Shown here: positions 43,683 through 52,609 of the stretch, one piece after another
How the letters are laid out: every line of letters starts with the position of its first letter
Numbering within the stretch: the stretch's first letter is position 1
The notes under the pieces: model-generated
The model's database searches: none
The model's input: only the letters and a program-made list of their open reading frames with translations
What the model was told of the DNA's origin: nothing
DNA from: Fen731 sp964481885
GTDB lineage: Bacteria > Actinomycetota > Humimicrobiia > Humimicrobiales > Humimicrobiaceae
DNA: 64,000 nucleotides
NCBI GenBank assembly: GCA_964481885.1
Contig: CAYZUS010000004.1
Coordinates: forward strand, 1-64,000
Reading direction: 5' to 3'
Made by a program: the position numbers and the translations under genes

Positions 43683-44669
43683 TTATTTGTCCAATGCATG
43701 CAGCCAGCACGCTGAGTAATGCTCAGTCTCGATTTCAAACTGTGGCGGCGGTTCGGTAAGACAAATTTTCATACAGCTGTCACAACGCGGAGCAAAAGGA
43801 CACCCTGCGGGCGGGTTCAGCAGGTCCACCGGTGAGCCTTCAATCGGTTTGAGCGGCTCTTCTGTATCGCTTACAAGCCTGGGCAGGCACTCCAGCAAAC
43901 CGCGCGTATAAGGATGCGAAGGATTTTTATACAAACTTTTTACAGCAGCTGATTCCACAACCTGGCCGCCATACATTACGATTACTTTTTCGCATATATC
44001 CGTAATAACGCCCATATCGTGTGTAATAAGTATAATTCCCATATTGGTGCGCTGCTTTAATTCTCTCAGCAAATCAATTATCTGGGCCTGAATAGTCACG
44101 TCCAAAGCTGTTGTGGGCTCATCTGCAATCAGTAGTTTTGGGCCACAGCACAAAGACATTGATATCATTGCACGCTGTCGCATTCCGCCGGAGAATTCAA
44201 ATGGGTATTGCTTTGCCCTTTTATCAGGATTGGGAATATGTACCTTGGACAGGCTTGATACTGCGAGGCCATTGGCCTCTCTTTGCCCTGTTCTGGTATG
44301 TGCCATAACTGTTTCAGCTATCTGGTTTCCTACAGTATAAACAGGGTTAAGTGACGTCATCGGGTCCTGAAAGATCATGGACACATCATTTCCACGTATT
44401 TTCTGCCACTGTCTTTCTTTCAGTTTAAGCATGTCTGTACCATTAAAGGTAATGGAACCTCCAATTACTTTTCCGGGATTTTGAAGTATGCCCATCAGGG
44501 CATATACGGATACGCTCTTGCCGCTGCCTGATTCACCGACTATACCAAGAGCCTCGCCCTCTTTTAAGCTCCACGATATGCCTCGCACAGCTTTTACTTC
44601 CCCGGCAGGCGTAAAAAAAGAGACCTTTAAATCTTTTATATCTACAAGCGTTTTAGCGTCATTGTCCAT
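43683..44669 (-). CDS. oppD: Oligopeptide/dipeptide ABC transporter ATPase (OppD/DppD)
   Basis: A 328-residue ATPase partner of OppF. Walker A is VGESGSGKSVSVY, the Q-loop MIFQDPMTSLNPVYTVG, the signature FSGGMRQRAMISMSL and Walker B LLIADEPTTALD. The C-terminal cysteine motif appears as CPFAPRCDSCMKIC. It forms the heterodimeric motor of the peptide importer at the inner face of the membrane. Ten bases separate it from oppC upstream, typical of an operon. Confidence 0.93.
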   Translation of the reverse strand: MDNDAKTLVDIKDLKVSFFTPAGEVKAVRGISWSLKEGEALGIVGESGSGKSVSVYALMGILQNPGKVIGGSITFNGTDMLKLKERQWQKIRGNDVSMIFQDPMTSLNPVYTVGNQIAETVMAHTRTGQREANGLAVSSLSKVHIPNPDKRAKQYPFEFSGGMRQRAMISMSLCCGPKLLIADEPTTALDVTIQAQIIDLLRELKQRTNMGIILITHDMGVITDICEKVIVMYGGQVVESAAVKSLYKNPSHPYTRGLLECLPRLVSDTEEPLKPIEGSPVDLLNPPAGCPFAPRCDSCMKICLTEPPPQFEIETEHYSACWLHALDK

Positions 44670-44679
44670 ATTTATAACC

Positions 44680-45822
44680 TCACTTCTTCATTCGGGGATC
44701 AAGTGCGTCCCTCAGCCCATCTCCAAGCATGTTAAATGCCAGAATTATTATGGCAATCATTATGGCCGGCTGCGCCAGCATATAAGGATATGTCTGTATA
44801 CCTCCCATTGCATCATTGGCAAGTGAACCCAGGGAAGCCATGGGAGCAGATATCCCAAGGCCGATAAAACTCAGGAATGACTCAACAAATATTGCATTTG
44901 GAATCTGAAATGTCGTGGTGACAATAATAGGGCCAATGCAGTTGGGCAGAAGATGCCTGAAGATTATGCGGTTGTTATTTGCGCCCAGAGCCTGGGCCGC
45001 GGTAATAAATTCCTGTTCCTTTAATTGCAGCACCTGGCCCCTGACAATACGAGCCATGCCCACCCAGTAAAGCAGGGCAAAAGTAATAAACATGGAGAGC
45101 AGCCCAGGTCCGATACCGGTAAGTTTGCTTAATGCCGGACTGACCGCAAACAGCTGCGACAGTGGTGCCTTAAGAACAATGGACAGAAGAATCACAATAA
45201 GTATATCAGGAATGGCATACAGCAGCTCCAGTATTCTCATCATAACATTATCTGTTTTGCCGCCTATAAACCCGCTGAACGCGCCATAGGTTGAACCTAT
45301 AATAAGTATTATTACACTTGCCAAAATGCCAACCAGCAGTGATATCCTGGAACCATACATAAGACGTACCAGGTTATCTCTTCCAAGGTTGTCCGTTCCA
45401 AGTACATGAGGGAACGTGGCTTCTTTTAATTCCACTGCTACTGTTTCCGGAGCGACTTTTTCTTCCCGTACTGATGTATCAAAATCATATGCAAACTCTT
45501 CGCTTCTGTTTTTGGGTTTGGGCACTTCTGCTTTTGCATCGCTGCGCTCCTTCGGTGTCTGCATGGGAGACAGGTTCTCGAATCCACGAATCTGCTCATC
45601 ATAATTGTATGGAACAATCAGGGGCCCTACAAATGCAAACAGCATCGAAATTATAATCATGGCCAGGCCAACCATTGCTGTAGGATTCTTTCTTAACCGC
45701 CTCCATGAATCCTGCCAAAACGAAAGGCTTTGCCTCTGTATGATCAGCTCTTTTTTTTCCTCCGGATCCGCAGGCTTAAACATCGATGGGTCGATATGAA
45801 ACGAGAATGGTTTTTTTGCCAT
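44680..45822 (-). CDS. oppC: Oligopeptide ABC transporter permease (OppC/DppC)
   Basis: A 380-residue inner-membrane permease with an N-terminal helix (~41-66) and a five-helix permease core. The EAA loop reads EFITAAQALGANNNRIIFRHLLPN. A long charged insert after TM1 (about residues 80-135, with LSPMQTPKERSDAKAEVPKPK at its start, given here in two parts of the same region) makes it longer than typical OppC (~300). It lies 19 bp after oppB in the oppBCDF operon. The ribosome binding site GGAG is 12 bases upstream of the ATG, rather long. Confidence 0.92.
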   Translation of the reverse strand: MAKKPFSFHIDPSMFKPADPEEKKELIIQRQSLSFWQDSWRRLRKNPTAMVGLAMIIISMLFAFVGPLIVPYNYDEQIRGFENLSPMQTPKERSDAKAEVPKPKNRSEEFAYDFDTSVREEKVAPETVAVELKEATFPHVLGTDNLGRDNLVRLMYGSRISLLVGILASVIILIIGSTYGAFSGFIGGKTDNVMMRILELLYAIPDILIVILLSIVLKAPLSQLFAVSPALSKLTGIGPGLLSMFITFALLYWVGMARIVRGQVLQLKEQEFITAAQALGANNNRIIFRHLLPNCIGPIIVTTTFQIPNAIFVESFLSFIGLGISAPMASLGSLANDAMGGIQTYPYMLAQPAIMIAIIILAFNMLGDGLRDALDPRMKK

Positions 45823-45841
45823 TTTTTTAGTTTACTCCATT

Positions 45842-46762
45842 TTATTTAAGCTTGATACGCGGATCTATGACCACGTAAACAAGGTCAACTACAAGATTCA
45901 TAAAAATAATAAGCGCCGCAAGAAAAATCGTTGTCCCCATTATCAGTGGGTAGTCACGCGATGTAATACTCTGTATAAAAAATAAACCAAGACCCGGTAT
46001 GGAGAAAATACGCTCCACAATGAAGCTTCCAACCAAAACATACGCCAGAAGCGGACCCAGATATGTCACAACCGGCAGTATGGCATTTCGCATTGCATGT
46101 TTTATCAGTACTGAGGAAGGTGGGAGTCCTTTGGCCCGGGCCGTTCGTATATAATCCTGCCCCAATACATCAAGCAGTGAAGAACGTATGAGCCTTGCAA
46201 TAAAACATGCCGGGTAAAAGGCCAGGGTAAATGTGGGCAATATATAATCCTGGGGAGAATTCAGGCCAATAAATTTCAGCCACCTCAAGGCTACGCCAAA
46301 AAGAAGCAGAAGCAGCATGCCCATAATAAAACCCGGCACAGCTATACCCAGTGTGGAAATAAACATTACCAGTCTGTCTACAAATTTCCCATGTCTCAGT
46401 GCCGCATAGCACCCCATTAATAATCCAAGCATTAAAGCCAAAAGAACGGCCAGACCGCCAAGGCGGGCAGATACAGGGAATTTCTGGCTGATAATATAAT
46501 TTACTGTTTTGCCTTCCTTTGACGCGATGGACATGCCAAGATCTCCCCTGACAAGATTACCCAGATAAATTCCATATTGTTGTATAAGGGGTTTGTCAAG
46601 GCCGTATTTGGCCTCCATCGCTTTTATAATACCCTGGCCCAATTTTTCATTTGTAGCAAATGGTCCGCCCGGTACAGCATGCATTAAAAAGAAGGTGATT
46701 GTAATAATAACAAAAAGAGTCACGATTGAGGACAGTACACGCTTCAGCAAAAACATTGTCAT
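45842..46762 (-). CDS. oppB: Oligopeptide ABC transporter permease (OppB/DppB)
   Basis: A 306-residue permease with six expected membrane helices. Family blocks are LLKRVLSSIVTLFVI at the start, AVPGGPF, KYGLDKPLIQQYGIYLGNL, the EAA loop DYIRTARAKGLPPSSVLIKH and GSFIVERIFSIPGLG near the end. The frame opens further upstream, but GGGGGAG precedes the ATG at 46760-46762 with 8 bases, so I start there. It is the first gene of the oppBCDF operon, 55 bp after the 3' end of a tRNA-Leu gene on the same strand. Confidence 0.93.
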   Translation of the reverse strand: MTMFLLKRVLSSIVTLFVIITITFFLMHAVPGGPFATNEKLGQGIIKAMEAKYGLDKPLIQQYGIYLGNLVRGDLGMSIASKEGKTVNYIISQKFPVSARLGGLAVLLALMLGLLMGCYAALRHGKFVDRLVMFISTLGIAVPGFIMGMLLLLLFGVALRWLKFIGLNSPQDYILPTFTLAFYPACFIARLIRSSLLDVLGQDYIRTARAKGLPPSSVLIKHAMRNAILPVVTYLGPLLAYVLVGSFIVERIFSIPGLGLFFIQSITSRDYPLIMGTTIFLAALIIFMNLVVDLVYVVIDPRIKLK

Positions 46763-46817
46763 CTGGTAAACTCCCCCACGGACCAAAACAGATAATTTGT
46801 ATAAGAAAGCTCAGTAA

Positions 46818-46906
<89 letters not shown>

Positions 46907-47165
46907 AATTATAAGATAATTATTTACAACATTATGAATGCTTTCATTTTCCTTTATACCTAATTCTCACAGAAAATACAAATTCTCGTATTTCCAGTTT
47001 CAGGACTCTGAAAGCCTCCTGCCGTTTAAATTGCAATACTATTCTAAAAACAATGTAATGTTATGTCAAATAGTATTTGGATTTATTTAGATTTATTTTA
47101 ACTTTTAGGCCTGCTCTTTCTGCAATGCCGCCATTTGGCAAAATAGTTTCCTGGCTTTTTAAAAA

Positions 47166-49049
47166 TCATTCTTCAGATTTAAGGCTTATTGCCAGATGCT
47201 CAAATAAATACCCCGGGGCAACCTCCAGGTTTAAATTAGTATCATCATCGATTGATTTCATCAGGCTCAGATCAGCAGGGATGCTTAAAATATCGATATT
47301 TCCTTCCTGCAGCATTCCAACCAGATAGTTTATGTCAGAATTAAAAAGAAATTTTATCTCGTTTATAATGGGTTGTTTATCGTAATAATTGATGTTTTTT
47401 TCAAGCAGTACATATTCTCCTTTTTTCCACTCCTTAAGTCTGAATGGTCCGCTGCCAAAAATATCTTCGGTAAATATGCTGCTGATAACAGTATCCTGCA
47501 ACAGTTTTGCAGGAAATATATAATTAAAAAGCTGTTCCCAGTTAGCTGCAAATTCATTAAATGTTACAATAAATTCTTTACTTCCTGTTTTTTGAATCGA
47601 TTTTATGACTTCGTAATTTTTATCTGCAAAAGTTATTGTCGTATCAGAAAGTATGGCATTTATTGTTGCAATAACGTCATCGGCAACTATGGGTGTGCCG
47701 TCCTCCCAATATATATCTTCTTTCAGTTTCACCGAACATTTTAAACTGTATCTTAAATCAGGATTATTGTTGCTACCATCTCCCAAAACTGTTACGCTTT
47801 CAACCAGGACAGGCTCATATTTATCAGGGCCGGTTTTTTTCCACAGCCCCTGGACTATAAGGCTGTTTATGTAGTCACGATACATACTGTCAGGGACAAA
47901 AGGATTAAAAACATATGGTTCCTGTTCATACCCGGCAACCAGGCTTTTTATATTTCCTTCATCTGTTGCACTTTCTGATTTTTCCTGTTTATTTGTATTG
48001 CTTTCAGCATTTATGTCCATTCCTGAAATGTTTTTTAAAAAACTGCCGCTTACAGTATCAATTTGGACACCGGATATTTTTTTATTATAGGCTGTTGCGT
48101 AAATCCTGCTGTAAAGAGGGATAACAATTGCATCATCAGATAATATTTTTTGAATCTGACCTGTAATTTCTATTTTGTTATCCATGTCATCCTCTTTTAA
48201 AAGAGTATCCATTGAAAGATCAAAATCCGGATTGCTGTACCAGTAAAAATTGTTGCAGTTTTTATTTGTATCAGTCTCCATTGAAGGAATCTTGGCTGAG
48301 CTGAAATACCCTTCAATATTTGAGCTGTCGGGAATATAAATTGACCATATTCCCAGATCATAATCTCCATTCCTTATAAAATCCAGATACCATTCCTTGG
48401 ACTCCTTGTTTGTAATCCAGCAGGTAATGCCAATTGCAGCCAGATTTTCCTTGATTATATTTTCAATTATCTGCCTTGAAGGACTGTCTGCATTTGCCCC
48501 TATGGTAATAAACAAAGGGTTGCTGTCATTATGGCCCGATTTATTTAAAAACTCTTTTGCTGCAACAGGGTCATAGCTGTACCGGGACCACGCATCCCCG
48601 TAATAATCAGCTCCTTCAGGAAAAAGGCTGTTTAAAACAGTGCCATAATTTCCCAGAAGCTCACTGGCAATCCTTTTTCTGTCTATAGCATAAAAAATTG
48701 CTTTTCTGACATTTATATTATTCAGGGGGTTTTTATCTTTCTGCAGGTTTTTCAAAGAATAGAAGCCCTGCTCGTTTAAAACATCCGGCTGCGTCTCAGT
48801 GGCAAAAATATTGATTTCCGAACCGATTGTTTCTTCGGAACTGTCTGTGCTTAAACCAAGATTTTCAAATTTGCACGAAGTTAGGAATATTATAAGAATA
48901 ATGATTGCAATCAAAACGGTCAGGGATAATTTTTGTATATGGCACTTTAAAAACATCCTGCTATTTTCAGGCAGCTCACCTCTGCAGATGACCCTGTCAG
49001 TTAAATTATGAGGGATTTGAGGCCCTTTATTAAATTTATTGGATTCCAT
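47166..49049 (-). CDS. Family-5 substrate-binding lipoprotein with swapped halves (circularly permuted OppA-like)
   Basis: A 627-residue lipoprotein (lipobox LTSC, Cys59). The domain order is reversed relative to OppA. Residues ~108-335 match the C-terminal half of family 5: NINVRKAIFYAIDRKRIA, DPVAAKEFLNKSG, then VIPLYSRIYATAYNKKISG. After a Ser/Asn/Glu-rich linker (~345-365), residues ~367-627 match the N-terminal half: NPFVPDSMYRDYINSLIVQG, DIYWEDGTPIVADDVIAT, GSGPFRLKEWKKGEYVLLEK and GNIDILSIP, stopping just where NINVRKAI would normally follow. Either it is a genuine permutant or a fusion of two truncated copies. The ATG at 48954-48956 would give a more ordinary signal peptide, but neither start has a good ribosome binding site. 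It is upstream of the tRNA and opp operon on the same strand. Confidence 0.82.
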   Translation of the reverse strand: MESNKFNKGPQIPHNLTDRVICRGELPENSRMFLKCHIQKLSLTVLIAIIILIIFLTSCKFENLGLSTDSSEETIGSEINIFATETQPDVLNEQGFYSLKNLQKDKNPLNNINVRKAIFYAIDRKRIASELLGNYGTVLNSLFPEGADYYGDAWSRYSYDPVAAKEFLNKSGHNDSNPLFITIGANADSPSRQIIENIIKENLAAIGITCWITNKESKEWYLDFIRNGDYDLGIWSIYIPDSSNIEGYFSSAKIPSMETDTNKNCNNFYWYSNPDFDLSMDTLLKEDDMDNKIEITGQIQKILSDDAIVIPLYSRIYATAYNKKISGVQIDTVSGSFLKNISGMDINAESNTNKQEKSESATDEGNIKSLVAGYEQEPYVFNPFVPDSMYRDYINSLIVQGLWKKTGPDKYEPVLVESVTVLGDGSNNNPDLRYSLKCSVKLKEDIYWEDGTPIVADDVIATINAILSDTTITFADKNYEVIKSIQKTGSKEFIVTFNEFAANWEQLFNYIFPAKLLQDTVISSIFTEDIFGSGPFRLKEWKKGEYVLLEKNINYYDKQPIINEIKFLFNSDINYLVGMLQEGNIDILSIPADLSLMKSIDDDTNLNLEVAPGYLFEHLAISLKSEE

Positions 49050-49166
49050 ATCTTTTCAGGAAAAGAAATATCTGTACATGACTGCTGGTTTTATATCGTA
49101 AAAGAAGATTAATATCAAGATTAAATACCTAACGTTTCTGAAAACTGCTTTAAGCTGAAACATAAA

Positions 49167-49190
49167 AACCAGGAATGATTGTTCCTGGTT
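49167..49190 (-). terminator. Rho-independent terminator of the gapA-to-secG operon
   Basis: Perfect 9-bp arms AACCAGGAA (49167-49175) and TTCCTGGTT (49182-49190) flank a 6-base loop. On the minus strand the stem is followed by TTTATG, and counting the stem end there are five T in a row. It is the first clear stem-loop after the secG stop, about 300 bases downstream and beyond the repeat array. Confidence 0.75.
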
Positions 49191-49352
49191 GTAAGATAAT
49201 CACATTTAAATATTTACTTTTAAGTCACCGTAATTACAGCCATCTTGGTCCGGTATGTCAAATTCAAACCTTTATATAACTTTAAGGATTGGAACTGTGC
49301 ATTCTAAAAATATTTTCTTGCCAGATTTTAATTCAGCATCTTAGTCGTGCAG

Positions 49353-49504
49353 TCAACTCAAAACCAGGTAAGCCAGCACTTCATCATAAGACTTCAACAA
49401 CCAGATGAGCCAGATTTATATTCTGATAACTTCAACAATCAGATGGGTTAGTTTTATATCCTAAAAACTTCAACAACCGTTTGCAGTGATTAGAGAAAAA
49501 TAAA
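49353..49504. repeat. Degenerate tandem array, 38 bp period, abutting secG 3' end
   Basis: Units begin at about 49353 (decayed), 49391, 49429 and 49467, with the core ACTTCAACAACCAGATG. The last unit's phase runs over the secG stop codon (49490-49492) into its final codons, though its second half matches poorly. The array fills much of the 440-bp gap between the terminator and secG; nothing else is seen there. Confidence 0.7.
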
Positions 49505-49723
49505 CATAAGAACAGTAGTTATTGCAAAAACCACTCCGAGTATTATAGTTATTCTGTCAAGATTTTTTTCAACTATTCCTGAACCATCAAATGTTTCAAC
49601 CATGCCTGAAAACAAACCCGAAATACCTCCGCCCCTTCCGGCATGAAGAAGTATAAAAAGAATAATCCCAATACATGCTGCTATATGAAATCCAAATAAA
49701 ATATTAAGCCAAACTGAACCCAT
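49490..49723 (-). CDS. secG: Protein translocase subunit SecG
   Basis: A 77-residue two-helix membrane protein. Helix 1 is about residues 5-27 and helix 2 about 55-76; the cytoplasmic loop has the conserved glycine stretch HAGRGGGISGLFSG. SecG assists SecYE in protein export. GAGGT precedes the ATG at 49721-49723. Its place after the glycolytic genes gapA-pgk-tpiA matches a common Gram-positive order; here gpmI intervenes. Confidence 0.92.
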   Translation of the reverse strand: MGSVWLNILFGFHIAACIGIILFILLHAGRGGGISGLFSGMVETFDGSGIVEKNLDRITIILGVVFAITTVLMFIFL

Positions 49724-49964
49724 TTTTTATTAACCTCTCGTCTACGTGATTTCCAAATTTAATTATCTTTAATAAATATTTTACCAAATATTCAGCTTCA
49801 AGCAACAGAATGCATATAAAGCCTCAGCAAACATTAGTATTTTATTACTTTTAAAAGAAAACAAACTTCAAAAGCTTTTCAAACCATGCAATATTACAAT
49901 AAAAAATCAATTTTTAAAATATAAAATAATATTTTAATTTGTATTATAAGGCAAAAGCAGCTTT

Positions 49965-51674
49965 TTATTCAATTATCATGGAACTTCCTGTCATCTCTGC
50001 AGGCTTTTCAATATTTAAAAGCCAGAGAATAGTCGGAGCGATATCACAGAGCGCCAATGTTTCTCCCTCCGGCATGTCAGGATTTTCTGCTTCACCTGAT
50101 TTGCTGAGAGAACTTTCCCCGATCCCATTTTCATAATCACTAATCAAGACTTTTTTTAAATAATGTCCCGCTTTATAGCCCTTTAATTTTTTTATTTCCC
50201 TGCTGCATAAAATAAATGGCACTTTTGAAGTGGTGTGAGCCGTCATTGGGCATGTATCATTGCAATCTTCCATCTCTTCAACGTTTCCATGATCAGCCGT
50301 TATTAAGCCAAGCCCACCGATATCGTCAAGTTTTGCAATAACCCTTCCCAGACAACTGTCTACAGTTTCAACTGCCTTAATCGCTGCGTCAAGAAAGCCG
50401 GTATGTCCGACCATATCCGAGTTCGCATAATTCAGGATAATAATATCATAAATACCTTTATCCATCATTTCAAGTACCTTATCCGTCAATTCAAATGCGC
50501 TCATCTCAGGTTTCAGATCGTAAGTCGCCACTTTTGGTGAGGGTACCAATATTCTGTCCTCCCCGGGATTGGGCTTTTCCACACCACCGTTAAAAAAGAA
50601 AGTTACATGCGCATATTTTTCAGTTTCTGCAATTCTTAACTGTTTTAATTTATGCGCCGCCAGAATTTCGCCAAGCGTGTTGCTTATTGATGTTTGAGAG
50701 AACGCGACCGGTACAGGAAAATCCTTGTTATACTGCGTCATGCTGACAAAAAATACTTCTGGCGGATTATTCCCCCTGTCAAAATCGCCAAAGTCCTTGT
50801 AAATAAATGCTCTTGATATTTCCCTGGCTCTGTCCGGCCTGAAATTAAAAAATATTACAGAATCTCCCGATTTGACTTTTGCATTATCTTCGCTGTTAAC
50901 CCTCACTACAGCCGGCACTACAAATTCATCATCAATTTCGCCCTTGTAGGAAGCCTTGACCAGATCTTCAGCGGAGCCATAGGCAACACCTGTTCTGTAC
51001 ACCATCGTGTCGTAAGCATTTTTTACCCTTTCCCACCTGTTGTCCCTGTCCATTGCATAATATCTGCCGGAAACGGTTGCTATTTCTCCAAAACCTTTTG
51101 TTTTAAGATAGCTGTCGAGATCGTTAAGATATGCTATGGCACTTTGAGGCGGAACATCCCTGCCATCAAGAAAAGCATGTACATAAACCTGCCTCAGATT
51201 GTTCTTCTCTGCAAGATCTATAATTGCTTTTAAATGATTTATGTGGCTATGGACGCCTCCATCCGACAAAAGACCCATGATATGAAGAGAACTTTTTTTA
51301 TTTTTAGCATTTTCTACCGCCGAGACAAGAGCTTTGTTTAAGAAAAAATCCCCGTCTTTTATGGACTTCGTTATCCTTGTGAGCTCCTGATACACTATTC
51401 TGCCTGCACCCATATTCAAATGGCCGACCTCCGAATTTCCCATCTGGCCCTCAGGAAGACCTACTGCTTCACCAGAACATTTCAGGCTGTTATGCGGGTA
51501 TATGTCATTAAACCTGTCGAAGTTTGGTGTTCTTGCAAGCATTGTGGCATTGCCTTCTTCTTTATAGCTGATGCCCCAGCCATCAAGGATTATAAGACAT
51601 ATAGGCTTTTTAACTGAATCTTTTTTCATGCTGTCTTTCTGTGCTTCTTCTTTCTGCGCTTCTTCTTTTTGCAC
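49965..51674 (-). CDS. gpmI: 2,3-bisphosphoglycerate-independent phosphoglycerate mutase
   Basis: An alkaline-phosphatase-superfamily enzyme that interconverts 3- and 2-phosphoglycerate with two metal ions (usually Mn). Motifs are LIILDGWGIS, the phospho-Ser region GNSEVGHLNMGAGR, GGVHSHINH, DGRDVPP, YANSDMVGHTG and ITADHGN. The full frame (569 residues, GTG start) begins with a repeated QKEEA segment not found in the family; an ATG at codon 16 would skip it. Neither start has a clear ribosome binding site. A further extra segment rich in Ser/Gly/Glu lies near the C-terminus (about 515-545). It lies between tpiA and secG. Confidence 0.93.
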   Translation of the reverse strand: MQKEEAQKEEAQKDSMKKDSVKKPICLIILDGWGISYKEEGNATMLARTPNFDRFNDIYPHNSLKCSGEAVGLPEGQMGNSEVGHLNMGAGRIVYQELTRITKSIKDGDFFLNKALVSAVENAKNKKSSLHIMGLLSDGGVHSHINHLKAIIDLAEKNNLRQVYVHAFLDGRDVPPQSAIAYLNDLDSYLKTKGFGEIATVSGRYYAMDRDNRWERVKNAYDTMVYRTGVAYGSAEDLVKASYKGEIDDEFVVPAVVRVNSEDNAKVKSGDSVIFFNFRPDRAREISRAFIYKDFGDFDRGNNPPEVFFVSMTQYNKDFPVPVAFSQTSISNTLGEILAAHKLKQLRIAETEKYAHVTFFFNGGVEKPNPGEDRILVPSPKVATYDLKPEMSAFELTDKVLEMMDKGIYDIIILNYANSDMVGHTGFLDAAIKAVETVDSCLGRVIAKLDDIGGLGLITADHGNVEEMEDCNDTCPMTAHTTSKVPFILCSREIKKLKGYKAGHYLKKVLISDYENGIGESSLSKSGEAENPDMPEGETLALCDIAPTILWLLNIEKPAEMTGSSMIIE

Positions 51675-51820
51675 TCTGAGTTTTAATAAGGGATACCGGC
51701 AGACATCTCAGAAGTTTTACATATTAACGTGCTGAATATATTTTCTGATTTTTAATTCACGTTTTATTTTTTATTTCACATTAAAGTAGCGCACATTTTA
51801 AATAAAAAACGAAAATCTGC

Positions 51821-52576
51821 CTAATAATTTATAATTGCTGCAAAATCCTGAACCTTTATGCTTGCTCCTCCGACAAGAGCTCCGTCGATATCAGACATTG
51901 ACATAAGCTCTGTTATGTTAGAAGGTTTTACACTCCCACCATACTGGATTCTTAGCTGGTCAGCTGCAGTAGAATTATACAGTTCTGCAACCCTTTTTCT
52001 TATTGCTGAGCACATGTCATTTGCATCATTTGAAGTGGCATTTTTCCCTGTACCAATGGCCCAGATCGGCTCATAGGCTATTGTAAGGCCTGAGATATTA
52101 TTTATTTCTATATCTTTGAGACATTCTGTAACCTGGCCCAATACAAATTCACTGGCCTTGCCTGACTCCCTTATATCAAGACTTTCCCCAACGCACATTA
52201 TGGGTTTGAGGTTGTGTGTAAAAGCAGATTTAACTTTTCTATTAACCATATCATTAGTTTCAAAAAAATATTCCCTTCTTTCGCTGTGCCCGATAATAAC
52301 ATAATCCATTCCCATCGTGGCCAGCATCAGTGGTGATATCTCTCCGGTAAACGCACCGCTTTCCTCCCAATGCATATTCTGCGCACCGATCATAAAAGAA
52401 AGTTTGTCTGCGTCAATTATGTTTTTTACGCTCCTCAGAGCAGTAAATGGCGGGAAAATACACACATCAATATTATTCTTGTTTTTAAATTCATATCCAA
52501 GATCCTGGATAAACTGGATGGCATCCATATGTGTAAGATTCATTTTCCAGTTTCCGGCAATAAAAGGTTTTCGCAT
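51821..52576 (-). CDS. tpiA: Triosephosphate isomerase
   Basis: A 251-residue TIM-barrel enzyme that interconverts dihydroxyacetone phosphate and glyceraldehyde 3-phosphate. Active-site residues are visible: Asn-Lys in AGNWKMN, His in IIGHSERREYF and Glu in AYEPIWAIGTGKNA. The C-terminal phosphate-binding part is QYGGSVKPSN, then GALVGGASIK. GGAGCGGG precedes the ATG. It lies 33 bp after pgk and before gpmI in the glycolytic operon. Confidence 0.97.
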   Translation of the reverse strand: MRKPFIAGNWKMNLTHMDAIQFIQDLGYEFKNKNNIDVCIFPPFTALRSVKNIIDADKLSFMIGAQNMHWEESGAFTGEISPLMLATMGMDYVIIGHSERREYFFETNDMVNRKVKSAFTHNLKPIMCVGESLDIRESGKASEFVLGQVTECLKDIEINNISGLTIAYEPIWAIGTGKNATSNDANDMCSAIRKRVAELYNSTAADQLRIQYGGSVKPSNITELMSMSDIDGALVGGASIKVQDFAAIINY

Positions 52577-52609
52577 TTTTACCCGCTCCTTTGAAATCTT
52601 TATTATATT

